Source: Euryarchaeota archaeon UBA561 (GTDB taxonomy: Archaea; Thermoplasmatota; Poseidoniia; Poseidoniales; Poseidoniaceae). Taken from it: a stretch of 15,827 nt of DNA. Positions within the stretch are counted from its first letter, which is position 1. Each line of letters starts with the position of its first letter. A program made the position numbers and the translations under genes. This document shows positions 1-7,037 of the stretch, one piece after another. Below the pieces are notes generated by a model. It saw nothing but the letters and a program-made list of their open reading frames with translations. It was not told the origin of the DNA and did no database searches. Location: positions 691 to 16,517 of the forward strand of contig DANX01000020.1 in NCBI GenBank assembly GCA_002502295.1. The letters are read 5' to 3'.

Positions 1-207
1 CAAATTGAATCCCAGACCGTTCTGGACCCATCGGTCTATTCCGTCGGGCCCAACGCCTCCATCCCAGAAGAAACATTTGACGAATCGGACGATGTACGTT
101 CCTGGGATGGTGGGTCGACTGACTTTACGTTCGATGATGCCGACGAAATCCCGGTAGCAAAGCTCAATCTGCCAAAGGCCGAAACCCTTTCAGACGATGA
201 AGATTAA
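1..207 (+). CDS. C-terminal end of an unidentified acidic protein (partial)
   Basis: An open frame runs from the first base of the window to a TAA at 205-207, giving 68 residues of the end of a longer protein whose start lies outside the window. The segment is rich in Asp, Glu, Ser and Pro, has almost no basic residues, and ends in an acidic tail (LSDDED). It has no motif I recognise and looks like a disordered acidic tail, so no function can be assigned. The codon usage fits the neighbouring genes and the following bases are an AT-rich spacer before the tRNA, which supports a real gene end. Confidence 0.65.
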   Translation, partial: QIESQTVLDPSVYSVGPNASIPEETFDESDDVRSWDGGSTDFTFDDADEIPVAKLNLPKAETLSDDED

Positions 208-274
208 TTAAGTTCCTTTAGAAAAATAATTATTGTAAAGAAGAATTCATTCACAATGATAGATTCTTCAATAG

Positions 275-348
275 TGGGCTCGGAGAGAATCGAACTCTCG
301 ATCTTTGCCATGTCAAGGCAACGTCATAAACCCCTAGACCACGAGCCC
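275..348 (-). tRNA. tRNA-Val (anticodon GAC)
   Basis: Read on the minus strand this folds as a complete 74-nt cloverleaf. The 7-bp acceptor stem GGGCTCG pairs with CGAGCCC and is followed by discriminator A. The D arm is GTC/GAC with loop TAGGGGTTTAT. The 5-bp anticodon stem TTGCC/GGCAA closes the loop TTGACAT, so the anticodon is GAC (plus-strand positions 312-314) and reads valine GUC codons. The T arm is GAGAG-TTCGATT-CTCTC. There is no intron, and CCA is not encoded. It lies downstream of and in the same direction as the small zinc-ribbon gene. Confidence 0.95.
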
Positions 349-376
349 TAGGTAAAGAGAGCCACCTAACATTTCT

Positions 377-384
377 ATTAAATC
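377..384 (-). promoter_or_regulatory. Possible TATA box of the tRNA-Val gene
   Basis: On the minus strand an AT-rich GATTTAAT element lies about 30 bases upstream of the mature tRNA 5' end. This is the right distance for an archaeal TATA box serving a start a few bases before the tRNA. It is a weak match to the consensus and is judged by position only. Confidence 0.35.
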
Positions 385-409
385 AATTCGGTGCTAACCC
401 GTGGATGAT

Positions 410-562
410 TCATGCAATGATCTTTGAGATTTTACCCGTGCAACCATCTCGTGAGCAAGAACCGGCCATCCGCGTTCGACCATTCGACATGACGATTTTT
501 TTTCCGTTTAGAATGGGGACGTAGTTTTTGCACTTCAGGCAATAGCCGTTAATCTCAGTCAT
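410..562 (-). CDS. Small zinc-ribbon-like protein, DUF5679-like (50 aa)
   Basis: A complete 50-residue frame from ATG at 562 to TGA at 410-412. The N-terminus contains CxxC (GYCLKC) and the C-terminal half has two more cysteines (SCSRDGC), with a central NGR and a G-S-C pattern followed by GKISKI. Four cysteines in this layout suggest one structural zinc ribbon. The pattern C-x-x-C, then K-x-x-x-x-x-NGR-x-x-x-x-G-x-C-x-x-x-G-x-K, resembles the small DUF5679 proteins of archaea and bacteria as I remember them; no molecular role is established for that family. The gene stands alone, in the same direction as and 61 bases before tRNA-Val, with a TATA-like element upstream. The reading frame is short, but the motif makes a chance origin unlikely. 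Confidence 0.75.
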   Translation of the reverse strand: MTEINGYCLKCKNYVPILNGKKIVMSNGRTRMAGSCSRDGCTGKISKIIA

Positions 563-607
563 GGTTCTCAAAACTCGGATTCTGTTCGGATATTGAACGC
601 TTCTGTT

Positions 608-614
608 GTATATT
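608..614 (-). promoter_or_regulatory. Possible TATA box of the small zinc-ribbon gene
   Basis: On the minus strand the AATATAC element lies about 46-52 bases before the ATG at 562. This would place transcription start near 583 and give a leader of roughly 20 bases. It is inferred from position and base composition. Confidence 0.35.
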
Positions 615-771
615 GTCCAAAAATTGTATTTTCGGACCTCTTAGGGGGGGTTCGGAGCCTAAATTATCCGTTTTTTTAGCAAAGGATACAAGAGAAGATT
701 CGCCAAACGCTACACTGCGAATCATTTTCTTCGAAATTTACCCAGTTCATTGGTAGCTTCTGCTCGACCTT

Positions 772-795
772 GTCGCATAACTCACATTATGCGAC
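772..795. repeat. Perfect inverted repeat (9-bp arms, 6-base loop)
   Basis: GTCGCATAA at 772-780 is followed by CTCACA and then its exact reverse complement TTATGCGAC at 787-795. It lies 18 bases beyond the stop of the leftward ABM-like gene. As RNA it would form a stable hairpin. It is not followed by a T run on the minus strand, so it is not a standard terminator. It could be an RNA 3'-end stabiliser, a processing site or a protein-binding operator. Confidence 0.7.
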
Positions 796-813
796 GTTAT
801 GCACCACTTATTT

Positions 814-1146
814 TCAGGAATTATCTGGACTACCCATCACGTGAAGCTGATCATCTGGAATTTCAAAGATTCCGACCAGTGGGGGGCCTAACAAGAGCCC
901 CTCAATTCCACCGTCCTCGACATCCAACGTAGCCTGAATGGTCTCAGATATTTTTCTCCAGTCTTCGGCTGATTTGAAGGCGGATTGAACCAGTAACATG
1001 TCGGTGTTTTCAGCACCACGTCCAACCCAGGCACCGATGCAACCGTCTTGCCTGCGTTTGTACTCTTGGCGAGCATTGAGCATACGACGAAGACGCGCGT
1101 CGGATCCCTTCTTGCTTGAACACACAATTGTCTCAACCCATGCCAT
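814..1146 (-). CDS. Putative ABM-like (dimeric alpha-beta barrel) protein, 110 aa
   Basis: The sequence starts with a beta-strand type segment (AWVETIVCSS), then a charged helix with many Arg, then a pattern Q-D-G-C-I-G-A-W-V-G-R, a strand (DMLLVQSAF), then K-S-A-E-D-W and a helix. This is the layout of the antibiotic-biosynthesis-monooxygenase/EthD-like fold, which includes quinol monooxygenases and many uncharacterised proteins. Family membership is inferred from the pattern alone; no substrate can be assigned. I chose the ATG at 1146 because AGGTGA lies five bases before it; an ATG at 1152 and a GTG at 1155 are in the same frame. The gene follows hutI in the same direction with 69 bases between, and has its own TATA-like element. 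Confidence 0.65.
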   Translation of the reverse strand: MAWVETIVCSSKKGSDARLRRMLNARQEYKRRQDGCIGAWVGRGAENTDMLLVQSAFKSAEDWRKISETIQATLDVEDGGIEGLLLGPPLVGIFEIPDDQLHVMGSPDNS

Positions 1147-1198
1147 GAACATCACCTAATTTTTATTCAAATCGATACTAATGTTGACTGCTTTTGAA

Positions 1199-1207
1199 TT
1201 ATAAATC
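1199..1207 (-). promoter_or_regulatory. TATA box of the ABM-like gene
   Basis: On the minus strand GATTTATAA lies about 55 bases before the ATG at 1146, in the spacer after the hutI stop. Transcription would start near 1177 and leave a leader of about 30 bases that contains the AGGTGA ribosome binding site. This suggests that the gene is not wholly dependent on hutI transcription. Confidence 0.5.
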
Positions 1208-1215
1208 AACGCCCT

Positions 1216-2472
1216 TCATTGAGAAATGTACTTTCCATTGAGAACCGTTCCTGAAAACGGTGAGGAAGACGGACGAAGCATCATTGACTCCCAATGAGGT
1301 CCATCAATGATGTTGAAATTTGCAACTGCCCCTTCTGTCAGTTGCCCGTGCATCAAACCCGAGGGATGCTGTGTTGCTCGGGCAGCATTTACCGTGACAG
1401 AAGCCAGTGCCGCCAAGGGATGCAAACCACACCTCTGCACCATAAGCGAACACACAAAGGGTAAACTGAGCGTGTAGCAATTTGGATTGAAATCGCTTGC
1501 AAACGTAAACGGAATGTCATGCTCCAACAACGGCCCCAATTCGGGCCATGAATCTCCCATTGCGTAGGGTGTTCCAGGCAAGAAGCCGGTGTTCACGCCA
1601 GCCTCTTTCATCTGCATGCGTGCTTCAATCGGTGTGTGATGCGCATGATCGGCCGTTTCCACGCCCAAATCTGCGGCCAACTCACCCCCACCGCCATCGG
1701 CAAATTCGTCAATATGCATTCGCATGGCCAGACCACCTTGGTGACCAGCCCGAAGGATGTCTTCTGACTCTTCTGTCGAGAACCATCCCGGCTCACAGAA
1801 TACATCAACGGAGCGAGCGATACCCTGCTCCAAAACAGCCGGAAGTTGTTCGGCGTGGAGCGAATCAATGTAGTCGGCTCGATCCATGCCCTTTGGGACA
1901 TCGTGTGCCCCCATCCACGTTGATTCAATGCTTGGCGTGTGTTCAATACCGTTGAGTTGGGCGGCAATTTCCAGGAGGCGGAGCTCAGATTCTGTTGTCA
2001 ATCCATAGCCGGTTTTCGCTTCTAGATGGGTCGTTCCAGTCCGAAGTGCATCCCGCAGCCGCATGTAGCCCAGTTCGAGAAGATGTTCGGTAGACGCTGC
2101 GCGGGTTTGGCTCACGGTATGCCCGATACCCCCTCCCATTTCAGAAATCTGTGCATACGATTTCCCTTCTTGTCTCCACGCTACTTCCCTGGAACGATCA
2201 CCAGCCCAAAGCAGATGCGCATGTCCATCGATGAGTCCGGGTACAATTGCCTGGCCGTGAAGGTCGTGTATGTGCACATCGGCATCTTGGAATAACGCCA
2301 CATCCACTGGAAGGGAATATTCTTGTCGCACGTCTTCTGAATCTACAATTGACGTTATTACTCCATCTTCTACGACAATTCCTTTTCCCGCAGCATAAAT
2401 TGATTGTTCATGCTCGGCCATTGCGCTGGAAAAATGAACCATCGCTCCTGCGTTGAGGTAGATGGTGCGCAT
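1216..2472 (-). CDS. hutI: Imidazolonepropionase
   Basis: Hydrolyses 4-imidazolone-5-propionate to N-formimino-L-glutamate, the third step of histidine degradation. The 418-residue protein is an amidohydrolase-superfamily TIM barrel of normal length. Visible metal and catalytic elements are IDGHAHLLWAGDR (His84, His86), GYGLTTESELRLLEIAAQL, WMGAHDVP, the family signature HIDEFADGGGGELAADLG (His253, Glu256), DHAHHT (His276) and FASDFNPN (Asp327). I chose the ATG at 2472. The frame is open for 30 more codons upstream, but that part is unlike the family, contains no plausible fold and would overlap kae1. No hutH, hutU or formiminoglutamate hydrolase gene is in the window, so the rest of the pathway must be elsewhere. 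It is divergent from kae1 with only 51 bases between. Confidence 0.93.
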   Translation of the reverse strand: MRTIYLNAGAMVHFSSAMAEHEQSIYAAGKGIVVEDGVITSIVDSEDVRQEYSLPVDVALFQDADVHIHDLHGQAIVPGLIDGHAHLLWAGDRSREVAWRQEGKSYAQISEMGGGIGHTVSQTRAASTEHLLELGYMRLRDALRTGTTHLEAKTGYGLTTESELRLLEIAAQLNGIEHTPSIESTWMGAHDVPKGMDRADYIDSLHAEQLPAVLEQGIARSVDVFCEPGWFSTEESEDILRAGHQGGLAMRMHIDEFADGGGGELAADLGVETADHAHHTPIEARMQMKEAGVNTGFLPGTPYAMGDSWPELGPLLEHDIPFTFASDFNPNCYTLSLPFVCSLMVQRCGLHPLAALASVTVNAARATQHPSGLMHGQLTEGAVANFNIIDGPHWESMMLRPSSSPFSGTVLNGKYISQ

Positions 2473-2523
2473 GACCCCTATGAAGGCAAGAGGGTTGAAG
2501 AACAATCGGTTCGACGGGGTTTC

Positions 2524-3531
2524 ATGTCTGGTTGGACTTTGGGCATCGAAACAACAGCTCACACATTCTCATTCGGATTGGTTGATGAGCAAGGTATTCC
2601 CTATCCTTCAGCCAGCGACATTCTCCGTCCAGACCAAGGAGGCATCCATCCGAGAGAGGCGGCAGATCATCACAAAGACGTCGCAGCGACGCTGTTTCGA
2701 TCCGCTTTGGAGACGCACAACTTAACGCCTGATGACATTGGCGCCATTGCATATTCACAAGGCCCTGGACTCGGCCCCTGCCTACGTGTTGGAGCTGCCG
2801 TCGCACGCGGGTTGGCTTCCCGGATGGACGTGCCGTTGATCGGAGTGAACCACTGCGTCGCCCACATTGAAATTGGACGGCAGCAGTGTGGATGTGACGA
2901 CCCGGTCCTACTGTACGTCTCAGGAGGAAACACACAAGTCATCGCCCGTTTAAACGGCAGGTACCGTGTCCTCGGGGAAACGCTCGACATCGGTATTGGA
3001 AACATGCTAGATAAATTCGCTCGAAATCAGGGTATTCCGTTCCCGGGAGGGCCAAAAATTGAGAAACTTGCAGCGCAATACCTTGAGCGTGAACCACATC
3101 CAGACATGGAAGGATTGCAGCTCCCGTACGCCGTTCGTGGTATGGACCTTGCTTTCTCGGGATTGTTGACCGCTGCTCAGCGACTTATCGACAACGGAGC
3201 CTCGCTTGATGCTGTATGTTGGTCGTTGCAAGAACACGCGTTCGCTTCATGCGTGGAAGTTGCCGAACGAGCGATGGCGCACACGGGAAAAACGGAACTC
3301 CTCCTTGGCGGTGGGGTTGCCTGCAACCAACGCATTCGTACCATGTGCATGGAAATGTCAGCGGACCGTGAAGGATCTTCTCATGCACCGCCACGAATGT
3401 ATTGCATCGACAATGGCACCATGATTGCACTGCTCGGTTGGCTGGAATTGAAGAAAAGAACGACCACGCTGGAACAAAGCGCCATCGACCAGTACCTGCG
3501 AACCGACCAGACTCCAATTGTTTGGTCTTGA
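2524..3531 (+). CDS. kae1: KEOPS subunit Kae1 (tRNA threonylcarbamoyladenosine synthesis)
   Basis: Catalytic subunit of the archaeal/eukaryotic KEOPS complex, which transfers the threonylcarbamoyl group to A37 of tRNAs reading ANN codons. The 335-residue protein shows the ASKHA fold: N-terminal GIETTAHTFS, YSQGPGLGPCLRVG, the metal-binding NHCVAHIEIGR (His110, His114), YVSGGNTQV, LGETLDIGIGNMLDKFAR, FPGGPKIE, LLLGGGVACNQRIR and CIDNGTMIA with the metal-binding Asp. Length fits Kae1 alone. In several archaea Kae1 is fused to the kinase Bud32; here the protein stops after the Kae1 domain, so Bud32 must be encoded elsewhere. I chose the ATG at 2524 because the family begins there; the frame is open upstream to at least 2404, but that part is antisense to hutI. 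Confidence 0.95.
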   Translation: MSGWTLGIETTAHTFSFGLVDEQGIPYPSASDILRPDQGGIHPREAADHHKDVAATLFRSALETHNLTPDDIGAIAYSQGPGLGPCLRVGAAVARGLASRMDVPLIGVNHCVAHIEIGRQQCGCDDPVLLYVSGGNTQVIARLNGRYRVLGETLDIGIGNMLDKFARNQGIPFPGGPKIEKLAAQYLEREPHPDMEGLQLPYAVRGMDLAFSGLLTAAQRLIDNGASLDAVCWSLQEHAFASCVEVAERAMAHTGKTELLLGGGVACNQRIRTMCMEMSADREGSSHAPPRMYCIDNGTMIALLGWLELKKRTTTLEQSAIDQYLRTDQTPIVWS

Positions 3532-3577
3532 CCGGGAACGGGGCATACGGTTTTAACGGGTGGTCGTACGCCTTTCT

Positions 3578-4441
3578 ATGGGGGCATTACCAATCAACAG
3601 CCGACGTGGAGGTAGAAAGAAGGATGAATTCAATCCTTTCGCGAAGGATGCGTCCCAACAGCACCGCCGCCGGCGTGATGAGCGCGAGCGACAACATGGA
3701 CGTCGGCCTACCGCCCCTACGGAACCCACTGCTCCACAACAACAGAAACCTGACATCAAAGCTGACCTCGAGCGTAAGCAAAGAGAAGCCATCGAAAAGC
3801 TCGTTCAAAAGGGAGATGTATCTGCCCCCGAGGTGGCACCAGCCCCTGTGCCTGTTGAACCAACTCGCAAGAAACAAGAGGACAATCCTTCTATTCAATC
3901 CCATGAAGACAGGATTGCAGAATTGCGGCGAAAATCTGAAGCCACAAAGAAAAATGCTTCCCGCATTGAATCCAGTCCTGAATTTTCAACCGAAGTAACT
4001 GTTCCGACTCCAATCGAGGCACCCGAAACCGATCTTAAGTCCGCATCGGATGATGCCCAAAGCGATGCGAAAACCCCCAATGGCACATCGGTGAAAAACG
4101 TCTTTGCTACAATTGAGACCAATATCACCCCGAAAAAAGACCGCCGACGCGGTCGGAGGCGGTTCGATAAGAAAGGTGGCGGCCGGCAGAAACAAGAAAA
4201 GAAGTTGAATCGGCAGAAATACTTGGAGTACAAGTACGCTGCCAAAGATATTCTAGATAACCCCAATGTTCCCGAAGAGCACCGCTCAAATGTCCTCGGT
4301 CAGGTGTGGGCCAAAGGTGAGCGCCAAGGAATTGACCAATGCCTTGACTTCATAGAAGAAAAAGAAGCCGAGTTGATTCTGCCTGAAGACGTTGGTGACA
4401 AATTGCGGGACCTCGTCAAGAGAATGACAACCAAGAGATGA
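3578..4441 (+). CDS. Uncharacterised basic, largely disordered protein (287 aa)
   Basis: I do not recognise this protein. Residues 1 to about 50 are rich in Arg, Lys and Gln (SRRGGRKKDEFNPF and an Arg/Glu/Gln stretch), followed by a Pro/Ala-rich linker and a charged, helix-prone segment. A long low-complexity middle follows, then a strongly basic patch (KKDRRRGRRRFDKKGGGR). The last 75 residues look folded and helical, starting near KYLEYKYAAKDIL and ending LRDLVKRMTTKR. The layout suggests a nucleic-acid or ribosome-associated protein, which is inference only. It lies between kae1 and the slyD-like gene, with 46 bases before it and 4 after. A TTTTAA at 3551-3556 is about 24 bases before the ATG at 3578 and could be a leaderless promoter. 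A GTG at 3560 is an alternative start. Confidence 0.8.
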   Translation: MGALPINSRRGGRKKDEFNPFAKDASQQHRRRRDERERQHGRRPTAPTEPTAPQQQKPDIKADLERKQREAIEKLVQKGDVSAPEVAPAPVPVEPTRKKQEDNPSIQSHEDRIAELRRKSEATKKNASRIESSPEFSTEVTVPTPIEAPETDLKSASDDAQSDAKTPNGTSVKNVFATIETNITPKKDRRRGRRRFDKKGGGRQKQEKKLNRQKYLEYKYAAKDILDNPNVPEEHRSNVLGQVWAKGERQGIDQCLDFIEEKEAELILPEDVGDKLRDLVKRMTTKR

Positions 4442-4445
4442 GCAT

Positions 4446-4952
4446 ATGTCTGATACGAAGATTGAACAAAACGCTGTAGCACGAGTCCATTATACAGGAA
4501 CCTTGCCTGAAACCGGTGAAGTTTTTGACACAAGTGAAGGCCGAGACCCACTAACATACCTCGTGGGTCATGGGCAGATGATTCCAGGATTCGAGGAAGA
4601 GATGATGGGGGCAACACAAGGAGAGCGACGAGAATTTACACTCGAACCTGAACGTGCGTACGGGCACCCAATCCAAGAGCTGATCAGCGAACTGCCAAAA
4701 GACCAGTTCGCTCAGTTGGAAGAAAGTGGTGTGGACATCGAGGTCGGGATGACCTTGGTCGCCCAAACATTCCAAGGCCCTGCACCGTTCATCATCACGG
4801 CGGTTGAGGAAGAAACAATCACAGCGGACTTTAATCACGCCATGGCAGGAAAGACACTGAAGTTTTCAGTAGAAGTGGTGGATGTTCGGCCAGCAACAGA
4901 TGAAGAAATCAACCATGGACACGCCCACGGTCCCGGTGGCGTAGAGCACTGA
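4446..4952 (+). CDS. slyD: FKBP-type peptidyl-prolyl isomerase, SlyD-like
   Basis: A cytoplasmic prolyl cis-trans isomerase and chaperone. The 168-residue protein has the split FKBP domain (VARVHYTGTLPETGEVFDTS, LVGHGQMIPGFEEEMMGAT, FTLEPERAYG, then the closing segment LKFSVEVVDVRPA). An insert-in-flap chaperone domain lies at about residues 75-125 (LISELPKDQF through ITADFNHAMAGK). This is the SlyD layout found in archaea and bacteria. The tail (NHGHAHGPGGVEH, residues 157-168) is rich in His, as in SlyD proteins that bind nickel or other metals. There is no signal peptide. The gene starts 4 bases after the preceding stop, so translation is probably coupled. Confidence 0.93.
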   Translation: MSDTKIEQNAVARVHYTGTLPETGEVFDTSEGRDPLTYLVGHGQMIPGFEEEMMGATQGERREFTLEPERAYGHPIQELISELPKDQFAQLEESGVDIEVGMTLVAQTFQGPAPFIITAVEEETITADFNHAMAGKTLKFSVEVVDVRPATDEEINHGHAHGPGGVEH

Positions 4953-4981
4953 CCAAGGCGAGTCTTATTGAAGTGCCTTGG
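4953..4981 (+). promoter_or_regulatory. Hairpin between slyD and the mutase gene
   Basis: CCAAGGC at 4953-4959 is the exact reverse complement of GCCTTGG at 4975-4981, with 15 bases between and one extra G-T pair inside the stem. It begins directly after the slyD stop and ends 6 bases before the likely ATG of the mutase. It could be an RNA processing or translation-control element, or chance. Confidence 0.45.
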
Positions 4982-4987
4982 CGTGTC

Positions 4988-6577
4988 ATGAACATGGCCA
5001 AAGAGCGCAAGTCGGATTGGCACACGTTGAGTGGGTTGCCAATTCCCCAGACTGCATCGCCAGAGGATGAGTTCATCCCGTTAACACCCGCTGGAGAAGC
5101 ACCCTATACGCGCGGAATACACTCCTCCATGTATCGTTCGCGGCTCTGGACCATGCGACAATATGCTGGCTTTTCAAGTGCAGAAGCCACGAATGAGCGA
5201 TTCAAACTTTTGTTAAAGCGGGGACAGATGGGGCTTTCAGTTGCCTTTGATCTCCCCACGCAACTCGGCCTCGATGCTGACGATGAGCTGTCGTACGGGG
5301 AAGTGGGCAAGGTCGGTGTTTCGATTTCATCTGTTGAAGACATGAAAGTCCTGTTTGAAGGGATTCCCCTTGACCAGGTCAGTACTTCCATGACCATCAA
5401 TGCCCCAGCCATGGTTCTCTTGGCCATGTACATTGTAGCGGCAGAGGAACAAGGAGCAAACAAGTCGGACCTGAAAGGAACGATACAGAACGACATCCTG
5501 AAAGAATACATCGCTCGGGGGACCTATGTATTCCCTCCAAAGCAAAGCATGCGTCTTATCACGGACATATTCGAATTTTGTGCAAGCGAGGTCCCAAAAT
5601 GGAACACGATTTCGATTTCAGGCTACCATATTCGTGAGGCAGGTTCAACCGCCGTCCAAGAACTTGCTTTTACCCTCGCCAATGCACTGGCCTACGTCGA
5701 GGCTGCGGTGGAAAAAGGAATGGACATTGACACTTTTGCACCCAGGCTCTCATTTTTCTTCAATTGCCACAATGATTTCTTTGAAGAAATTGGCAAGTTT
5801 AGGGCCGCTCGAACCCTCTGGCATGATTTGATGACAAAGAGGTATCAACCATCAAATCCAAAATCCTGTATGTTACGATTTCACACACAGGTTGCTGGTG
5901 TAAGTCTCACTGCGCAACAACCTCTGAACAACGTTGCTCGCGTCACCATTCAAGCATTGGCAGCGGTGATTGGTGGCACACAAAGCCTCCATACAAATTC
6001 GTACGATGAAGCCCTTGGTCTTCCCACCGAAGCCTCTGCAACGGTTGCACTACGAACACAACAAATCATTGCTGAAGAATCTGGAGTCGCCGATGTTGTT
6101 GACCCAATTGCAGGCTCTTGGCATGTGGAACGTCTTACCAAAACCATCTACGATGAGGCATTAAGATTGATTGAAGAAATCGAGGAAAAAGGCGGCGCAC
6201 TGTCGGCCATCGAACAAGGATGGCAGCAACAGGAAATCCACCTTTCTGCCTATCAATACCTCAACGAAGTTGAGCAACAAAAACGAAACATTGTGGGTGT
6301 TAATTACGGCACAATGGATGAAATTGAAGGCATCCCGGTCCTAAAAACGGATTCAACGCTCGGAGATCGACAGGCAGAACGACTCGCCCATCTACGAGAA
6401 ACACGTGATGGTGAAATCGTTGAACATGCACTTTCAGAGGTCGCCTTAGCCGCGAAGGACGGCCGGAACCTCTTTTCACACGTGATTCACGCTGTAAGGG
6501 CAAGGGCTACACTCGGTGAAATCATGAACGTTCTGAAAGATGAATTTGGGACCTACACAGCCCCAAGTGGATTTTGA
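4988..6577 (+). CDS. mcmA1: Methylmalonyl-CoA mutase, large (catalytic) subunit
   Basis: Adenosylcobalamin-dependent isomerase that interconverts (R)-methylmalonyl-CoA and succinyl-CoA. The roughly 529-residue protein contains only the TIM-barrel substrate domain. In archaea and some bacteria the cobalamin-binding domain is a separate small subunit, which is not in this window. Key segments are LWTMRQYAGFSSAEATNERF (the active-site Tyr), GLSVAFDLPTQLG, MTINAPAMVLLAMY, GTIQNDILKEY, PPKQSMRLITDIF (the substrate-binding Arg) and ISGYHIREAG (the active-site His). Retention of the Tyr and Arg favours methylmalonyl-CoA over isobutyryl-CoA or hydroxyisobutyryl-CoA as substrate. The start is uncertain: in-frame GTG at 4973 and ATGs at 4988 and 4994 are all possible. 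The upstream hairpin favours the ATGs. Methylmalonyl-CoA epimerase follows 9 bases later. Confidence 0.93.
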   Translation: MNMAKERKSDWHTLSGLPIPQTASPEDEFIPLTPAGEAPYTRGIHSSMYRSRLWTMRQYAGFSSAEATNERFKLLLKRGQMGLSVAFDLPTQLGLDADDELSYGEVGKVGVSISSVEDMKVLFEGIPLDQVSTSMTINAPAMVLLAMYIVAAEEQGANKSDLKGTIQNDILKEYIARGTYVFPPKQSMRLITDIFEFCASEVPKWNTISISGYHIREAGSTAVQELAFTLANALAYVEAAVEKGMDIDTFAPRLSFFFNCHNDFFEEIGKFRAARTLWHDLMTKRYQPSNPKSCMLRFHTQVAGVSLTAQQPLNNVARVTIQALAAVIGGTQSLHTNSYDEALGLPTEASATVALRTQQIIAEESGVADVVDPIAGSWHVERLTKTIYDEALRLIEEIEEKGGALSAIEQGWQQQEIHLSAYQYLNEVEQQKRNIVGVNYGTMDEIEGIPVLKTDSTLGDRQAERLAHLRETRDGEIVEHALSEVALAAKDGRNLFSHVIHAVRARATLGEIMNVLKDEFGTYTAPSGF

Positions 6578-6586
6578 GGTGAAACC

Positions 6587-7027
6587 ATGGATTTTGGACC
6601 GATTCACATAGACCACATTGGAATAGCTGCGCATCACCTTGATGACCACACATCCTTCTGGAACCTAATTGGACTTGTTCAAGGAGAAGAAGATGAAACC
6701 GTTGCCGACCAAGGCGTCAAAACTCGGTTTTTCTCAACATCCTCCGCCTCATCCAAGACGCCTACCGCAAAAATCGAATTGCTTGAACCCACGGGAGAGA
6801 AGACACCCATCGGTCGCTTTCTTGCAAAAAGGGGACCTGGTGTCCAGCAGGTTTGTTTCTCTGTTGGTAATTTAGAAGGGTTGCTCGCTTACTTGCTCGA
6901 AAACGGCATTCGGCTGATCGATGAAGTGCCTCGATTGGGAGCAGGTGGTAAGATGATCGCCTTTGTCCATCCCGCTGCAACCGGTGGTGTCTTGGTTGAA
7001 TTGACGCAATCCATCAATCCGAACTGA
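6587..7027 (+). CDS. mce: Methylmalonyl-CoA epimerase
   Basis: Interconverts the (S) and (R) forms of methylmalonyl-CoA and so supplies the mutase encoded just upstream. The 146-residue protein is a typical two-module VOC-fold enzyme: IDHIGIAAHHLDD (His10), KIELLEPTG (Glu64), GRFLAKRGPGVQQVCFSVGN and GGVLVELTQ (Glu138). The site that is usually G-x-G-x-H-H is GPGVQQ here, so the second His, which is a metal ligand in the Propionibacterium enzyme, is Gln88. GAGGTGA lies four bases before the ATG. Together with the mutase it forms a propionyl-CoA-to-succinyl-CoA module; propionyl-CoA carboxylase is not in the window. Confidence 0.88.
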   Translation: MDFGPIHIDHIGIAAHHLDDHTSFWNLIGLVQGEEDETVADQGVKTRFFSTSSASSKTPTAKIELLEPTGEKTPIGRFLAKRGPGVQQVCFSVGNLEGLLAYLLENGIRLIDEVPRLGAGGKMIAFVHPAATGGVLVELTQSINPN

Positions 7028-7037
7028 TGCGAACACC

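Larger units (their letters stand above)
563..813. other. 251-bp spacer without a recognised gene
   Basis: I see no convincing gene in this stretch. It holds the presumed promoter of the small zinc-ribbon gene, a run of seven G at 644-650, two copies of TTCGGA (631-636, 651-656) with related boxes nearer the gene (575-579, 585-590), a T7 run at 671-677 and the inverted repeat at 772-795. The 60-residue plus-strand frame that begins here at 750 runs mostly antisense to the next gene and has no motif. Confidence 0.6.

Noticed and set aside
644..677. G7 and T7 runs as a terminator
   Set aside because: The T run is on the plus strand, where no gene ends upstream; on the minus strand it is an A run. 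No proper stem precedes it.
2473..2562. 30-residue N-terminal extension of hutI
   Set aside because: It is in frame but overlaps kae1 and its spacer, has no similarity to the family start, and the ATG at 2472 gives a normal-length protein.
3402..3998. 198-residue open frame on the plus strand overlapping the kae1 end and the unknown basic protein
   Set aside because: It would overlap the conserved C-terminus of Kae1. The translation lacks motifs, and the alternative frame at 3578-4441 is longer, continues to the slyD junction and has coherent composition.
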